From Sulfurospirillum sp. (GTDB lineage Bacteria; Campylobacterota; Campylobacteria; Campylobacterales; Sulfurospirillaceae), in contig JALSME010000049.1 in NCBI GenBank assembly GCA_026987955.1, forward strand, positions 1 to 34,472: a DNA stretch of 34,472 bases, given 5' to 3'. Under the pieces are notes generated by a model. It was given only the letters and a program-made list of their open reading frames with translations, ran no database searches and was not told the origin of the DNA. The translations under genes and the position numbers were made by a program. Numbering within the stretch: the first letter of the stretch is position 1; the number at the start of each line of letters is the position of its first letter. Below are positions 14,648-23,938 of this stretch, in pieces.

Positions 14648-15816
14648 TGCCAAATTTTCACACAAAAGAGTTTTCTGAGCCAAACTATCCGTCTACCTAT
14701 GGAAAGAGTAATTTTAAATTTGTAGCAGTCTCAAAAAGAGGTGAGAGACTTGTAATGTGTAGTACTCAAGATAGTGATATGCTTCTTAAAATTCATAAGA
14801 ACAAAAATGGTTTTTTAATCAAAGGTGATAAAATAACTAGACCATCACAAGTAGCAATACTTCAACAAGCCCTAAAAGACTTTAGAGATTTAACTAATAC
14901 TAAGACTACAAATTCAAATATTGAGTCTAAAAAAGAGAGAAGCTTGAAAATATCTCCATATTTAAAGAGTATGGAGTATTTTGCAAATGAGTTTAGAACT
15001 ACAAAAGAGATTCTAGTAGAAGTTGGATTCGGTAGTGGTAGACACTTATTGTATCAAGCAAAAAAGAATCCAAATAAGCTTGTAATTGGTCTAGAAATTC
15101 ATAAACCATCAATTGAACAAGTTTTAAAGCAGTGTGAACTTCAAAATATAGAAAACATTTTAGTAGTGGACTATGATGCAAGAACCTTTTTAGAATTTTT
15201 ACAATCAAATAGTGTAGAGAAAATATTTGTTCATTTTCCAGTTCCATGGGACAAAAAACCACATCGTAGAGTCATAAGTGAAAGATTTATAGATGAATCT
15301 AAAAGAGCTTTAAAAGTTGGTGGAACACTAGAGCTTAGAACAGATAGTGACAACTACTTCGAGTACTCTTTTGGAGAGTTTATAAATCAGCAAAAAGTTG
15401 AATTACACATAAACAAAAACAGTGATTTGGAAGTAAGTAGTAAGTATGAAGATAGATGGAAAAGACAAGAAAAAGATATATACGATATAACTATGACAAA
15501 TCATGAAAACTCAGAACCTATTGAAAATATAGGGCGATTAAAGTTTGATAAAAAGATTGATTTTGCTAAATTAAGCAGTAGATTTGAAGAGACAACTTTA
15601 AGAGGGGATGATTTTTTTGCTCATATTGAAGAAATATTTACTATAAATAAAGAAGAAGGACTTATTAGAGTCTCTTTTGGTGCTAGTCAAAGAAATGAGC
15701 ATAGTTATATTTACATAAAAAAAGATGAGGTAGTTTATATGCCAGATAATGTTTTAGCAACGAAAGATAACGAAAAAGCACATGAGTTGATTAAAGAGTA
15801 TATATGGAACATGTAA
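14647..15816 (+). CDS. trmB: tRNA (guanine-N7)-methyltransferase TrmB, long form
   Basis: A 389-aa protein. The SAM-binding motif LVEVGFGSGRHLLYQAKKNP lies around residues 121-140, followed by GLEIHKPSIEQ. VHFPVPWDKKPHRRVIS carries the PWxKxxHxxxR signature of TrmB, which makes m7G46 in the tRNA variable loop. The enzyme is far longer than the roughly 220-240 aa of E. coli TrmB: about 110 extra residues precede the methyltransferase core and about 110 follow it. That long form is what I remember for Campylobacterota (the C. jejuni protein is also near 390 aa), so this is a lineage trait rather than a local fusion. The start overlaps the flpA stop as TAATG and the end overlaps ftsE by 13 bases. 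Confidence 0.92.
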   Translation: MPNFHTKEFSEPNYPSTYGKSNFKFVAVSKRGERLVMCSTQDSDMLLKIHKNKNGFLIKGDKITRPSQVAILQQALKDFRDLTNTKTTNSNIESKKERSLKISPYLKSMEYFANEFRTTKEILVEVGFGSGRHLLYQAKKNPNKLVIGLEIHKPSIEQVLKQCELQNIENILVVDYDARTFLEFLQSNSVEKIFVHFPVPWDKKPHRRVISERFIDESKRALKVGGTLELRTDSDNYFEYSFGEFINQQKVELHINKNSDLEVSSKYEDRWKRQEKDIYDITMTNHENSEPIENIGRLKFDKKIDFAKLSSRFEETTLRGDDFFAHIEEIFTINKEEGLIRVSFGASQRNEHSYIYIKKDEVVYMPDNVLATKDNEKAHELIKEYIWNM

Positions 15817-16475
15817 TTAGTGCTGAAAATTTAACTTTAGCATACGGAAGAGATGAGCCAATCATAACTGAAGCACAAATGAAGATTAATCCAAATGAGT
15901 TTGTTTTTATAACTGGTAAAAGCGGTAGTGGAAAATCAACAATTTTAAAGTCAATGTACGGTGAGTTAGTACCTAAAAGAGGGGATTTGAAAGTTTGTGG
16001 TGTAAATATTAAAAGCATTACTTCATCAAAATTAAATGTACTAAGAAGATATTTAGGGATTGTTTTTCAAGATTACAGACTTATCAATGAGTGGACAGTA
16101 GAAAAAAATGTTATGTTACCTCTAATGATTGGTGGTTTTTCAAAGGGAGTTTGTCTAAAGCAAGCACAAAAACTTTTAAAGCATGTTAAACTTTTGCATA
16201 AAGCAGATAAATATCCACTAGAGCTAAGTGGTGGAGAGCAACAAAGAGTTGCTATGGCAAGGGCATTAGCTCATAACCCAGTTATGATACTAGCTGATGA
16301 GCCAACAGGAAACTTAGATGAGTATTCAAGTGAGGTAATATGGGATCTTCTAAAAAATGCAAGAGAGCATTTAGGGACTACAGTTGTTGTTGTAACACAC
16401 CACATACCATCTACTTTGGGAATTGATTATAAACATTTCTTCCTAGAAAGCGGGGTTGTATATGAGGTCTCTTAA
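15804..16475 (+). CDS. ftsE: Cell division ATP-binding protein FtsE
   Basis: A 223-aa ABC ATPase. Walker A is GKSGSGKST (38-46), the Q-loop lies in GIVFQDYRLINEWTVEKNV, the signature is LSGGEQQRVAMARALAHNP, and Walker B is MILADEPTGNLD followed by the H-loop VVVTHH. The Q-loop text and the position before an FtsX-like gene identify FtsE rather than a LolD-type exporter. With FtsX it couples ATP hydrolysis in the cytoplasm to activation of periplasmic amidases at the septum. It overlaps trmB by 13 bases and ftsX by 14. Confidence 0.93.
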   Translation: MEHVISAENLTLAYGRDEPIITEAQMKINPNEFVFITGKSGSGKSTILKSMYGELVPKRGDLKVCGVNIKSITSSKLNVLRRYLGIVFQDYRLINEWTVEKNVMLPLMIGGFSKGVCLKQAQKLLKHVKLLHKADKYPLELSGGEQQRVAMARALAHNPVMILADEPTGNLDEYSSEVIWDLLKNAREHLGTTVVVVTHHIPSTLGIDYKHFFLESGVVYEVS

Positions 16476-17271
16476 GAATCATCTTTCTGTTATATTGCCA
16501 CTTTTTATTCTTCTTTTTTCATTGCAGTTTACATTTTTGATGGAGAAAATAGTTAAAAACTATGAGACAAAATTGACTCAAGATTACTCTATAGTTGTTG
16601 TTGCTTCAAAGCCATTATCTAAAGCTGTGGTTAAGAGTAGAATCAGTGGTATTAAATCACTTGAAGAGATAAGTTCAAAAAAAATATTGGATAGATTAAA
16701 AGGCAATATATCTTCTAAAAACATATCACTTCTAAAAATTGCACTTCCAAAGTTCTATTCTATTAAACTTAAAGCATTTCCAAGCATACAAGAGATAGAA
16801 CGGATTAAAAAAGAGCTACTTGCGAGTGGTTTTATTACAAAAGTTGAGACATTTAGTAAAACACATAATAAAATATATAGAATGTTTCAAGCTCTTAAAA
16901 ATACATCTCTTATTTTTTCTGTACTGATAGTCATAATATCACTGTTTCTTATGTTTAAACAGATGAAAATATGGCTTTTAGAACACAAAGATCGTATGGC
17001 AATAATGACACTTTTTGGTGCACCCTTTTGGATGAAAAGTGCAGTCTTATATAGGTTAGTAGTTGTTGATTCTTTTATTAGCACAGCTCTTGTGGGAGTA
17101 TTCTTCATTTTTTTCCCAAAATTTGATAATGTAAAAGATTTTACAAGTAGTCTAAATATTACAATACCTAAGTTTAATTTAGTTCACGATACAGGTATAC
17201 TTCTTGGAATTTCACTGCTTTTTTCACTTTTTATAGTTACAATCGTAATAAGAAAGATGAATAAAGAATGA
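16462..17271 (+). CDS. ftsX: Cell division protein FtsX
   Basis: The ORF track begins at a TTG at 16456, two codons before the more likely ATG at 16462 (269 aa). The topology is that of FtsX: one N-terminal membrane segment (LSVILPLFILLFSLQFTFLM), a periplasmic domain of roughly 120 residues, then three membrane segments (SLIFSVLIVIISLFLMF, VVVDSFISTALVGVFFIFF and ILLGISLLFSLFIVTIVI). The cytoplasmic loop KIWLLEHKDRMAIMTLFGAPFWMK is the conserved region contacting FtsE. Its periplasmic domain is expected to hold the EnvC-like coiled-coil protein encoded next, whose ATG overlaps this stop as ATGA. Sequence is poorly conserved in the family, so the call leans on topology and context. Confidence 0.88.
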   Translation: MRSLKNHLSVILPLFILLFSLQFTFLMEKIVKNYETKLTQDYSIVVVASKPLSKAVVKSRISGIKSLEEISSKKILDRLKGNISSKNISLLKIALPKFYSIKLKAFPSIQEIERIKKELLASGFITKVETFSKTHNKIYRMFQALKNTSLIFSVLIVIISLFLMFKQMKIWLLEHKDRMAIMTLFGAPFWMKSAVLYRLVVVDSFISTALVGVFFIFFPKFDNVKDFTSSLNITIPKFNLVHDTGILLGISLLFSLFIVTIVIRKMNKE

Positions 17272-18485
17272 GAATACTTCTTTTTGTACTAGCTATTCAC
17301 TTTGCACTTTTTTCTGCAGGGATTGATTCAAAAATAGATAAAAATAAAAAAACTTTAAAATCAAAAAGTAGAGTTGAAAGAGATATAAATAAAAAATTAA
17401 AAGATATTGCAAATGATATTATCAAAGAGGAAAAAAATCTATCTAATATTAAAATACAGATAAATAATTTAGGAAAAACCATAGCTAGAAATAGTAACTT
17501 GGTTAAAGATAAAGAGGTGAATTTAAAAGACCTTGCTACACAAAATATGAAACTTATTAAAAGTAAAAAAAATCTTGAAAAAAAGATTGTAAAGTTAATT
17601 GCAGAAGATTTTTCATTTTATTTAGTTAGCGATAAAGGGTATCAAGATTCTGCTGATAATATTTTAGTTGAAGAAGCGGTTGATAAAATTGGTGTCATTA
17701 TGCAAAAGGAGTTTTCAAAACTATCTTCGGATTATAATAAGATAAATAAGAAAATAGATATACAAAACTCACAAATTAAAGATATTAAAACCTCAATTAA
17801 AAACCTTAAAGAAAAAAAGAAAAAATATGCATCTTTAAAAATCTCTAAAGAGAGGAGTATCAAAAAATTAAATTTACAAAAAAAGCTGTATAAAAAGAGA
17901 CTTTATAGAGTAGAAAGAGAGAGAAATGAGCTTAGAGCAACTTTAAAAAAACTAAAAATTATCAGAGATAAAGAGAATGAAAAAGAGAAGAAAAAACGAC
18001 TTGCAGCTATTAAAAAGGCGCAAAAAAATTCACATATAAATGGTAAAATGACAGTGAGGCAAATAGGTTCATCCTATCAGAGTAGTCGAGTAAAAAAGTA
18101 TAGAGGTAAAAAGACAATCGCTCCATTGGATAACTTTGTAGTTAAGAGAAAGTTTGGTAGATATACAGATCCAATTTATAATATAAAAATTTTTAATGAA
18201 TCGGTAATTTTAACTTCAAAAACAAAAAATGCAAAAGTTAAAAATGTCTTAAAAGGTAAAGTTGTTTATGCAAAAGATACAGCTATTTTAGATAAAGTTG
18301 TTATTATAGAAAATAGTTATGGTATTCATACTATTTATGCACATCTTTCAAAAATCGCTCCAACAATCAAAGTAGGCAAAAAAATTAAAAAAGGTTATGT
18401 AATCGGTAGAGTAGAGGATGATCTCTCTTTTGAGGTTACACAGAAGAGTTATCATATAAATCCTTTAGAGTTGATAAGATACTAA
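17268..18485 (+). CDS. EnvC-like periplasmic amidase activator with degenerate LytM (M23) domain
   Basis: A 405-aa protein. The signal peptide RILLFVLAIHFALFSAG is followed by about 230 residues of charged coiled coil (about 20-250, rich in K and E), a linker, and a C-terminal M23-like fold from about residue 285. The metal ligands of active M23 peptidases are missing: the opening motif GxxxHxGxD is replaced by FGRYTDPIYNIKIF, and the final HxH is reduced to LSFEV. Only the YAHLS histidine remains. This is the pattern of EnvC/NlpD-type factors, which activate amidases instead of cutting peptide bridges. The ATGA overlap with ftsX and the amidase gene 4.6 kb downstream fit a FtsEX-EnvC-amidase pathway. 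The C. jejuni counterpart at this position is annotated as an M23 peptidase. Confidence 0.87.
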   Translation: MRILLFVLAIHFALFSAGIDSKIDKNKKTLKSKSRVERDINKKLKDIANDIIKEEKNLSNIKIQINNLGKTIARNSNLVKDKEVNLKDLATQNMKLIKSKKNLEKKIVKLIAEDFSFYLVSDKGYQDSADNILVEEAVDKIGVIMQKEFSKLSSDYNKINKKIDIQNSQIKDIKTSIKNLKEKKKKYASLKISKERSIKKLNLQKKLYKKRLYRVERERNELRATLKKLKIIRDKENEKEKKKRLAAIKKAQKNSHINGKMTVRQIGSSYQSSRVKKYRGKKTIAPLDNFVVKRKFGRYTDPIYNIKIFNESVILTSKTKNAKVKNVLKGKVVYAKDTAILDKVVIIENSYGIHTIYAHLSKIAPTIKVGKKIKKGYVIGRVEDDLSFEVTQKSYHINPLELIRY

Positions 18486-19246
<761 letters not shown>

Positions 19247-19465
19247 ATGAGAACAGAAAAAATAACAGCAAAAGCACTACAGTTTGTAGGAGATGATAGA
19301 TATAAATTAGCACTACTTGTAGCAAAGCGTGCTGGACAGTTAGCAAATGGAGCAGAGCCATTAGTTAAAAATATTGATTCGGATAGTAAATTTACCGATA
19401 TTGCTCTTTTGGAAATCGCAGAAGGTAAAGTTTCTATAGAGTCATTTTTACAAAAAGAAGAGTAA
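19247..19465 (+). CDS. rpoZ: RNA polymerase omega subunit
   Basis: A 72-aa protein with the omega pattern RTEKITAKALQFVGDDRYKLALLVAKRAGQLANG, then ALLEIAEGKVSIESF. It supports assembly of the beta' subunit, and in proteobacteria it can form part of the ppGpp binding site on RNA polymerase. Its position directly before spoT, with pyrH in front, is the conserved arrangement in many bacteria. AAAAAAGGAAATATAA ahead of the ATG gives a strong ribosome site inside the end of pyrH. Confidence 0.95.
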   Translation: MRTEKITAKALQFVGDDRYKLALLVAKRAGQLANGAEPLVKNIDSDSKFTDIALLEIAEGKVSIESFLQKEE

Positions 19466-19473
19466 ACTTAGGG

Positions 19474-21633
19474 GTGGAACAGTTAATAGAGCGTGTTAAT
19501 TCTTGTAAGAATGTTGAAGATGCAATTAAACTTCTATATGATTTTGTTCCCAAAACAGAACATATAGAAAAAGCTCTATCTTTCACGCAAACAAAGCACA
19601 AAGGACAGTTTAGAAAGAGTGGAGAGGCATATGCTATACACCCTATTTTAGTCTCTACTTTTGTTGCATATATGGGTGGTGGAGAGGATATGATAATAGC
19701 CTCTTTACTCCACGATGTAGTAGAAGATACATGCTGCTCTATAGATGAAGTTTCTTTAGAATTTAATAATGAAGTTGCCCATCTAGTTGAGGGTTTAACT
19801 AAAATCATGGAGATAAGGGATAGTGAATTAATCCCATCTACTTCAGATGAAAAGATGATATCTTCAGCACTTAGTTTTAGAAAAATGCTTTTAGCCTCTA
19901 CTAATGATATACGAGTATTAGTGATTAAACTTTGTGATAGATTACACAATATGCTTACACTTGACTCTCTAAGCAAAGCAAAACAGATAAGAATTAGTGA
20001 AGAAACTATAGTAGTATATGGACCAATTGCACATAGATTAGGTATATCTTCTATTAAAAATAAATTAGAAGATTTAAGTTTTAAGTATGTACTTCCTAAT
20101 GAATATAAAAAGATAGATGACTATATACAAGAGCACTCACAACAACTGCAGCTTAGATTAAATCATTTTACATCTAAAACTAAAACTCTTATGCTTACTA
20201 ATGGATTTAGTGAAAATGATTTTGAAATTGAGAAAAGAGTAAAACACTATTACTCTATTTACCTTAAATTACAAAGAAAAGGTGTATCAATTGAAGAGGT
20301 TCTTGATATGCTAGCAATTCGTGTTATAGTAAATCAACCTATTGATTGTTATCGCGTACTTGGTATAATTCATCAAAATTTTAATCCTTTAATATCAAGA
20401 TTTAAAGATTATATTGCTATTCCTAAAGAGAATGGGTATCAAACAATTCATACAACTGTTTTTGATAACAAGTCTATTATAGAATCTCAAATTAGAACAA
20501 GAGATATGCACAAAACTGCAGAGTTTGGAGTTGCAGCCCATTGGAAGTATAAAAGTGGAGGATTGAATCCAAAACTAGAGTGGCTAAATGATTTTAAAGC
20601 ACAAGATGATAGTAGTGAAGATATTGAAGAGTTTTATGAAATTGCAAAAGATAATTTATATAGTGAGGATATAGCTGTGTTTTCTCCAAAGGGAGATATC
20701 TTTACACTACCTCGTGGAGCAACTGTTTTGGATTTTGCATATGAAGTTCATACAGAGGTTGGCATATATGCACAAAAAGCCTATGTCAATAAACAAAGAA
20801 CACCATTTCTTACCGAGCTTAAAAATGGCGATATTGTAAGAATTATTACATCAGATGAACCTCAATACAGGTGTAGTTGGGTCAATAGTGTAAAAACTGG
20901 TAAAGCAAGAAATGCAATAGCAGTAAATTGTAGACAAAAAATGAAAGAGATAAACTACAAAGTTGCAATTTCACTTCTTACTTCAGTGTTTAATGTAAAA
21001 GAAAGAAAGTTAAAGCAGTGGATTGAGAAAGAGAATATAGATAATAAAATATTTAGAATTGCAATTGACTCTGAGTATTTTAAAAATATAGTTAATGCAC
21101 TTAAAAAGTATCCAAAAAGTGATAAAATTTTATTTCCATTTTTTAATATAGATAGATACAACATAAAGAAACAGAAGTTTGACAATATAGTAATTTACTC
21201 AAATCAAAATATTTCAAATGTTCTTTTTGATTATTGTTGTCACCCAAAAAGAGGTGACGATATAGTAGGCTTTAAAAAAGGTAGTAGTGTTATGGTTCAT
21301 CATAAGTTTTGCGAAAGAGCAGCTGCTTTGATGGAACAAAAAGACCAAATGATATTTGTCAAGTGGACAAGAGAGGCACCAGAAAGATATAAATTGATAG
21401 TTAGTTTAGAAAACAAAAGAGGCTCTTTAGCAACTTTTTTACAATATTTAGCTAAAATGCAAATCAATCTTATAACCATTGAGTTAGGCAAGTCAGAAGA
21501 GGGTCATGCTGATTTCTTTGAAATGATACTTGAACTCCCTGATAAAAATATTGAGTTAGCAAGAGAAAAATTAAAAACAAAATATAAAATTATTGATTTT
21601 GTATCAGTAAATGATGTATATAAAATAGTATAG
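19474..21633 (+). CDS. spoT: Bifunctional (p)ppGpp synthetase/hydrolase (SpoT/Rel)
   Basis: A 719-aa protein with the full Rel/SpoT layout. The HD hydrolase domain has GQFRKSGEAYAIHP and LLHDVVEDT with H80-D81 and E84-D85. The synthetase domain has RFKDYIAIPKENGYQTIHTTV. A TGS domain follows (VFSPKGDIFTLPRGATVLDFAYEVH), then a segment with CCHPKRGDDIVGFKKG and a C-terminal ACT domain (KLIVSLENKRGSLATFLQYL). Both halves keep their catalytic motifs, so one enzyme probably makes and degrades the alarmone, as in other Campylobacterota. The start is GTG eight bases after rpoZ; purine-rich AAGAAGAG within the end of rpoZ could serve as ribosome site. Confidence 0.95.
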   Translation: MEQLIERVNSCKNVEDAIKLLYDFVPKTEHIEKALSFTQTKHKGQFRKSGEAYAIHPILVSTFVAYMGGGEDMIIASLLHDVVEDTCCSIDEVSLEFNNEVAHLVEGLTKIMEIRDSELIPSTSDEKMISSALSFRKMLLASTNDIRVLVIKLCDRLHNMLTLDSLSKAKQIRISEETIVVYGPIAHRLGISSIKNKLEDLSFKYVLPNEYKKIDDYIQEHSQQLQLRLNHFTSKTKTLMLTNGFSENDFEIEKRVKHYYSIYLKLQRKGVSIEEVLDMLAIRVIVNQPIDCYRVLGIIHQNFNPLISRFKDYIAIPKENGYQTIHTTVFDNKSIIESQIRTRDMHKTAEFGVAAHWKYKSGGLNPKLEWLNDFKAQDDSSEDIEEFYEIAKDNLYSEDIAVFSPKGDIFTLPRGATVLDFAYEVHTEVGIYAQKAYVNKQRTPFLTELKNGDIVRIITSDEPQYRCSWVNSVKTGKARNAIAVNCRQKMKEINYKVAISLLTSVFNVKERKLKQWIEKENIDNKIFRIAIDSEYFKNIVNALKKYPKSDKILFPFFNIDRYNIKKQKFDNIVIYSNQNISNVLFDYCCHPKRGDDIVGFKKGSSVMVHHKFCERAAALMEQKDQMIFVKWTREAPERYKLIVSLENKRGSLATFLQYLAKMQINLITIELGKSEEGHADFFEMILELPDKNIELAREKLKTKYKIIDFVSVNDVYKIV

Positions 21634-21640
21634 GATAGTA

Positions 21641-22840
21641 ATGATAAAAGAAGCAATAAACGAAATTAAAAGAGGCGTAGCAGAGATTATAGATATGGAG
21701 CGTATTGAGATACTTTTAAAAGAGTATTTTGAGAGTGGCAAGAACTATTATGTAAAGGCAGGATTTGATCCAACAGCTCCTGATTTGCACTTAGGTCACA
21801 CAGTTTTACTTCAAAAGATGGCAGTTTTACAAAAATATGGTGCTATTGTACAGTTTTTAATTGGTGACTTTACAGGAATGATTGGTGATCCAACGGGAAA
21901 AAATGAAACAAGAAAAAAGTTAGATCGCAATACTGTACTTAAAAATGCAGAGAGTTACAAAACACAAGTTTTTAAGGTATTAGATCCCAAAAAAACTAAA
22001 GTAATGTTTAACTCTGAGTGGCTCGAAGAATTAGGTGCCGCTGGCATAATCGAGCTTACTACTACTTTTAATGTAGCTCGTATGCTAGAGCGTGAAGATT
22101 TTGAAAAGCGTTATAAATCACAAACTCCAATTTCGATTAGCGAATTTTTATATCCACTTCTTCAAGGCTATGATAGTGTAGCAATGAAGTGTGATATTGA
22201 AATGGGTGGAACGGATCAGAAGTTTAATCTTCTTATGGGAAGGCAACTTCAAAGAACTTACAATACAGGTAAAGAACAAGCAGTAGTAATGATGCCTCTT
22301 CTAGAAGGTCTTGATGGTGTAAATAAGATGAGTAAGTCTCTTGGTAACTATATTGGAGTGACTGATGCACCTAGTGATATGTTTGGAAAAATTTTAAGTA
22401 TTAGTGATGATTTGATGTGGAGATATTATGAGCTTTTAAGCTCTTTAAGCCTTGATGAAATTGCTACATGTAAAGCAGATGTTAAAAGTGGAAAACTTCA
22501 TCCAAAACTTGCAAAAGAGAATTTAGCTATCGAATTAGTTACTAGATACCACAATAAAGAAGAAGCTTTAAAAGCAAAAGAAGAGTTTAATAATGTTCAT
22601 AAGAAAAATGAGCTACCATCTGATATAAAAGAGTACAATATGGATGGACCGGTGTGGATTGCAAAGGCTTTGGTAGAGTGTAAAATATCTCCATCAACTT
22701 CACAATCAAGAAGAGATATAAAGCAAGGTGCGGTAAAGATAGATCAGGTTAAGTTAGCTGATGAACAGCTACAACTTAAAAGTGGTGAGTATGTGCTCCA
22801 AGTTGGAAAAAGAAAATTTGCTAAGTTAAAGGTAGTATAA
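21641..22840 (+). CDS. tyrS: Tyrosyl-tRNA synthetase
   Basis: A 399-aa class I synthetase. The HIGH-type motif is HLGH (50-53) in PTAPDLHLGHTVLLQ, and the KMSKS motif is exact in GVNKMSKSLGNYIG. The C-terminal 70 residues form the S4 RNA-binding domain (SQSRRDIKQGAVKIDQVKL). Length and motif text fit the TyrRS branch common in this phylum. AGGA overlapping the spoT stop serves as ribosome site (gap 7 bases), and the next gene begins directly after the stop. Confidence 0.96.
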   Translation: MIKEAINEIKRGVAEIIDMERIEILLKEYFESGKNYYVKAGFDPTAPDLHLGHTVLLQKMAVLQKYGAIVQFLIGDFTGMIGDPTGKNETRKKLDRNTVLKNAESYKTQVFKVLDPKKTKVMFNSEWLEELGAAGIIELTTTFNVARMLEREDFEKRYKSQTPISISEFLYPLLQGYDSVAMKCDIEMGGTDQKFNLLMGRQLQRTYNTGKEQAVVMMPLLEGLDGVNKMSKSLGNYIGVTDAPSDMFGKILSISDDLMWRYYELLSSLSLDEIATCKADVKSGKLHPKLAKENLAIELVTRYHNKEEALKAKEEFNNVHKKNELPSDIKEYNMDGPVWIAKALVECKISPSTSQSRRDIKQGAVKIDQVKLADEQLQLKSGEYVLQVGKRKFAKLKVV

Positions 22841-23938
22841 ATGTCATTTAAGCCATTGAAAATAGGTAAATATACGATAAAAAAACCAATAGTGCAAGGT
22901 GGTATGGGATTAGGAATTAGTTGGGATAAACTAGCTGGTACTGTAAGTAGCGAAGGTGGACTTGGTGTTATAAGCTCTGTAGGAACGGGCTACTACAAAG
23001 AAAGAAAATATAGTGCCAAAGATATCAATGACAGACCACTTCATGAGTCAAATTTTTATTCTACAGAAGGCTTAAGGGCAGTTATTGATAATGCAAGAAA
23101 AATTGCTGATGGTAACCCACTTGCGGTAAATATTCTTTATGCTAGTAATGATTATGAGAGAATTGCAAGAGATGCATGTGCCGCTGGAATTGATATAATC
23201 ATTACAGGTGCTGGACTTCCAACAAATATGCCAGAGTTTACAGAGGGTTATCCTGATGTTGCACTTGTGCCTATTGTTAGTTCTGCTAAAGCTCTTAAAA
23301 TTATCTGTAAAAGATGGACAAAAAGATATAACAGACTTCCAGATGCCATTGTAGTAGAGGGACCTTTGAGTGGTGGACACCAAGGTTTTACTTATGAGCA
23401 GTGTAAACAAGATGAGTATCAATTAGAAAATTTAATTAAGCCCATAAAAGAAGAGATTGCAAAGTGGGGAGATTTTCCTCTTATTGCTGCTGGTGGTGTT
23501 TGGGATAAAAATGATATTGAAAGAATGATGGAGCTTGGAGCAAACGGGGTTCAGATGGGAACTCGTTTTATAGGGACTCATGAGTGTGATGCACACGATA
23601 GTTTTAAAGAGGTTATCCTTACAGCTAAAGAAGAGGATATAAAGCTTTTAAAATCACCAGTAGGCTATCCTGCTCGTGGAGTTAGAACAAATCTAATTGA
23701 GCTTGTAGATAAAAGAGAAGGACCTGCAATTAAGTGTATTAGTAACTGTGTTGCACCTTGTCATCGTGGAGTTGAAGCTAAGGCTGTTGGTTATTGTATT
23801 GCAGATCGTCTCAGTGATGCATTTATGGGACGAAAAGATACAGGACTGTTTTTTACTGGAGCCAATGGATATAAACTAAAAGAGATTATAAGTGTCAAGG
23901 AACTTCTAAATAAGTTGATAAATGGCGAAGATAGTTAG
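22841..23938 (+). CDS. Nitronate monooxygenase / FabK-like FMN oxidoreductase
   Basis: A 365-aa TIM-barrel flavoprotein of the 2-nitropropane dioxygenase family. QGGMGLGISWDKLAGTVSSEGGLGVIS is the N-terminal FMN-binding region. GPLSGGHQGF carries the histidine used as catalytic base in nitronate monooxygenases, and IAAGGVWDKNDIERMMELGANGVQMGTRF holds the FMN phosphate. FabK enoyl-ACP reductases share the fold, so the substrate is uncertain. Unusual for the family core is a cysteine cluster near the end (C299, C303, C307, C319). It abuts tyrS with no gap and overlaps the amidase gene by 17 bases. I recall the same neighbour in C. jejuni (Cj1270c). Confidence 0.85.
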   Translation: MSFKPLKIGKYTIKKPIVQGGMGLGISWDKLAGTVSSEGGLGVISSVGTGYYKERKYSAKDINDRPLHESNFYSTEGLRAVIDNARKIADGNPLAVNILYASNDYERIARDACAAGIDIIITGAGLPTNMPEFTEGYPDVALVPIVSSAKALKIICKRWTKRYNRLPDAIVVEGPLSGGHQGFTYEQCKQDEYQLENLIKPIKEEIAKWGDFPLIAAGGVWDKNDIERMMELGANGVQMGTRFIGTHECDAHDSFKEVILTAKEEDIKLLKSPVGYPARGVRTNLIELVDKREGPAIKCISNCVAPCHRGVEAKAVGYCIADRLSDAFMGRKDTGLFFTGANGYKLKEIISVKELLNKLINGEDS

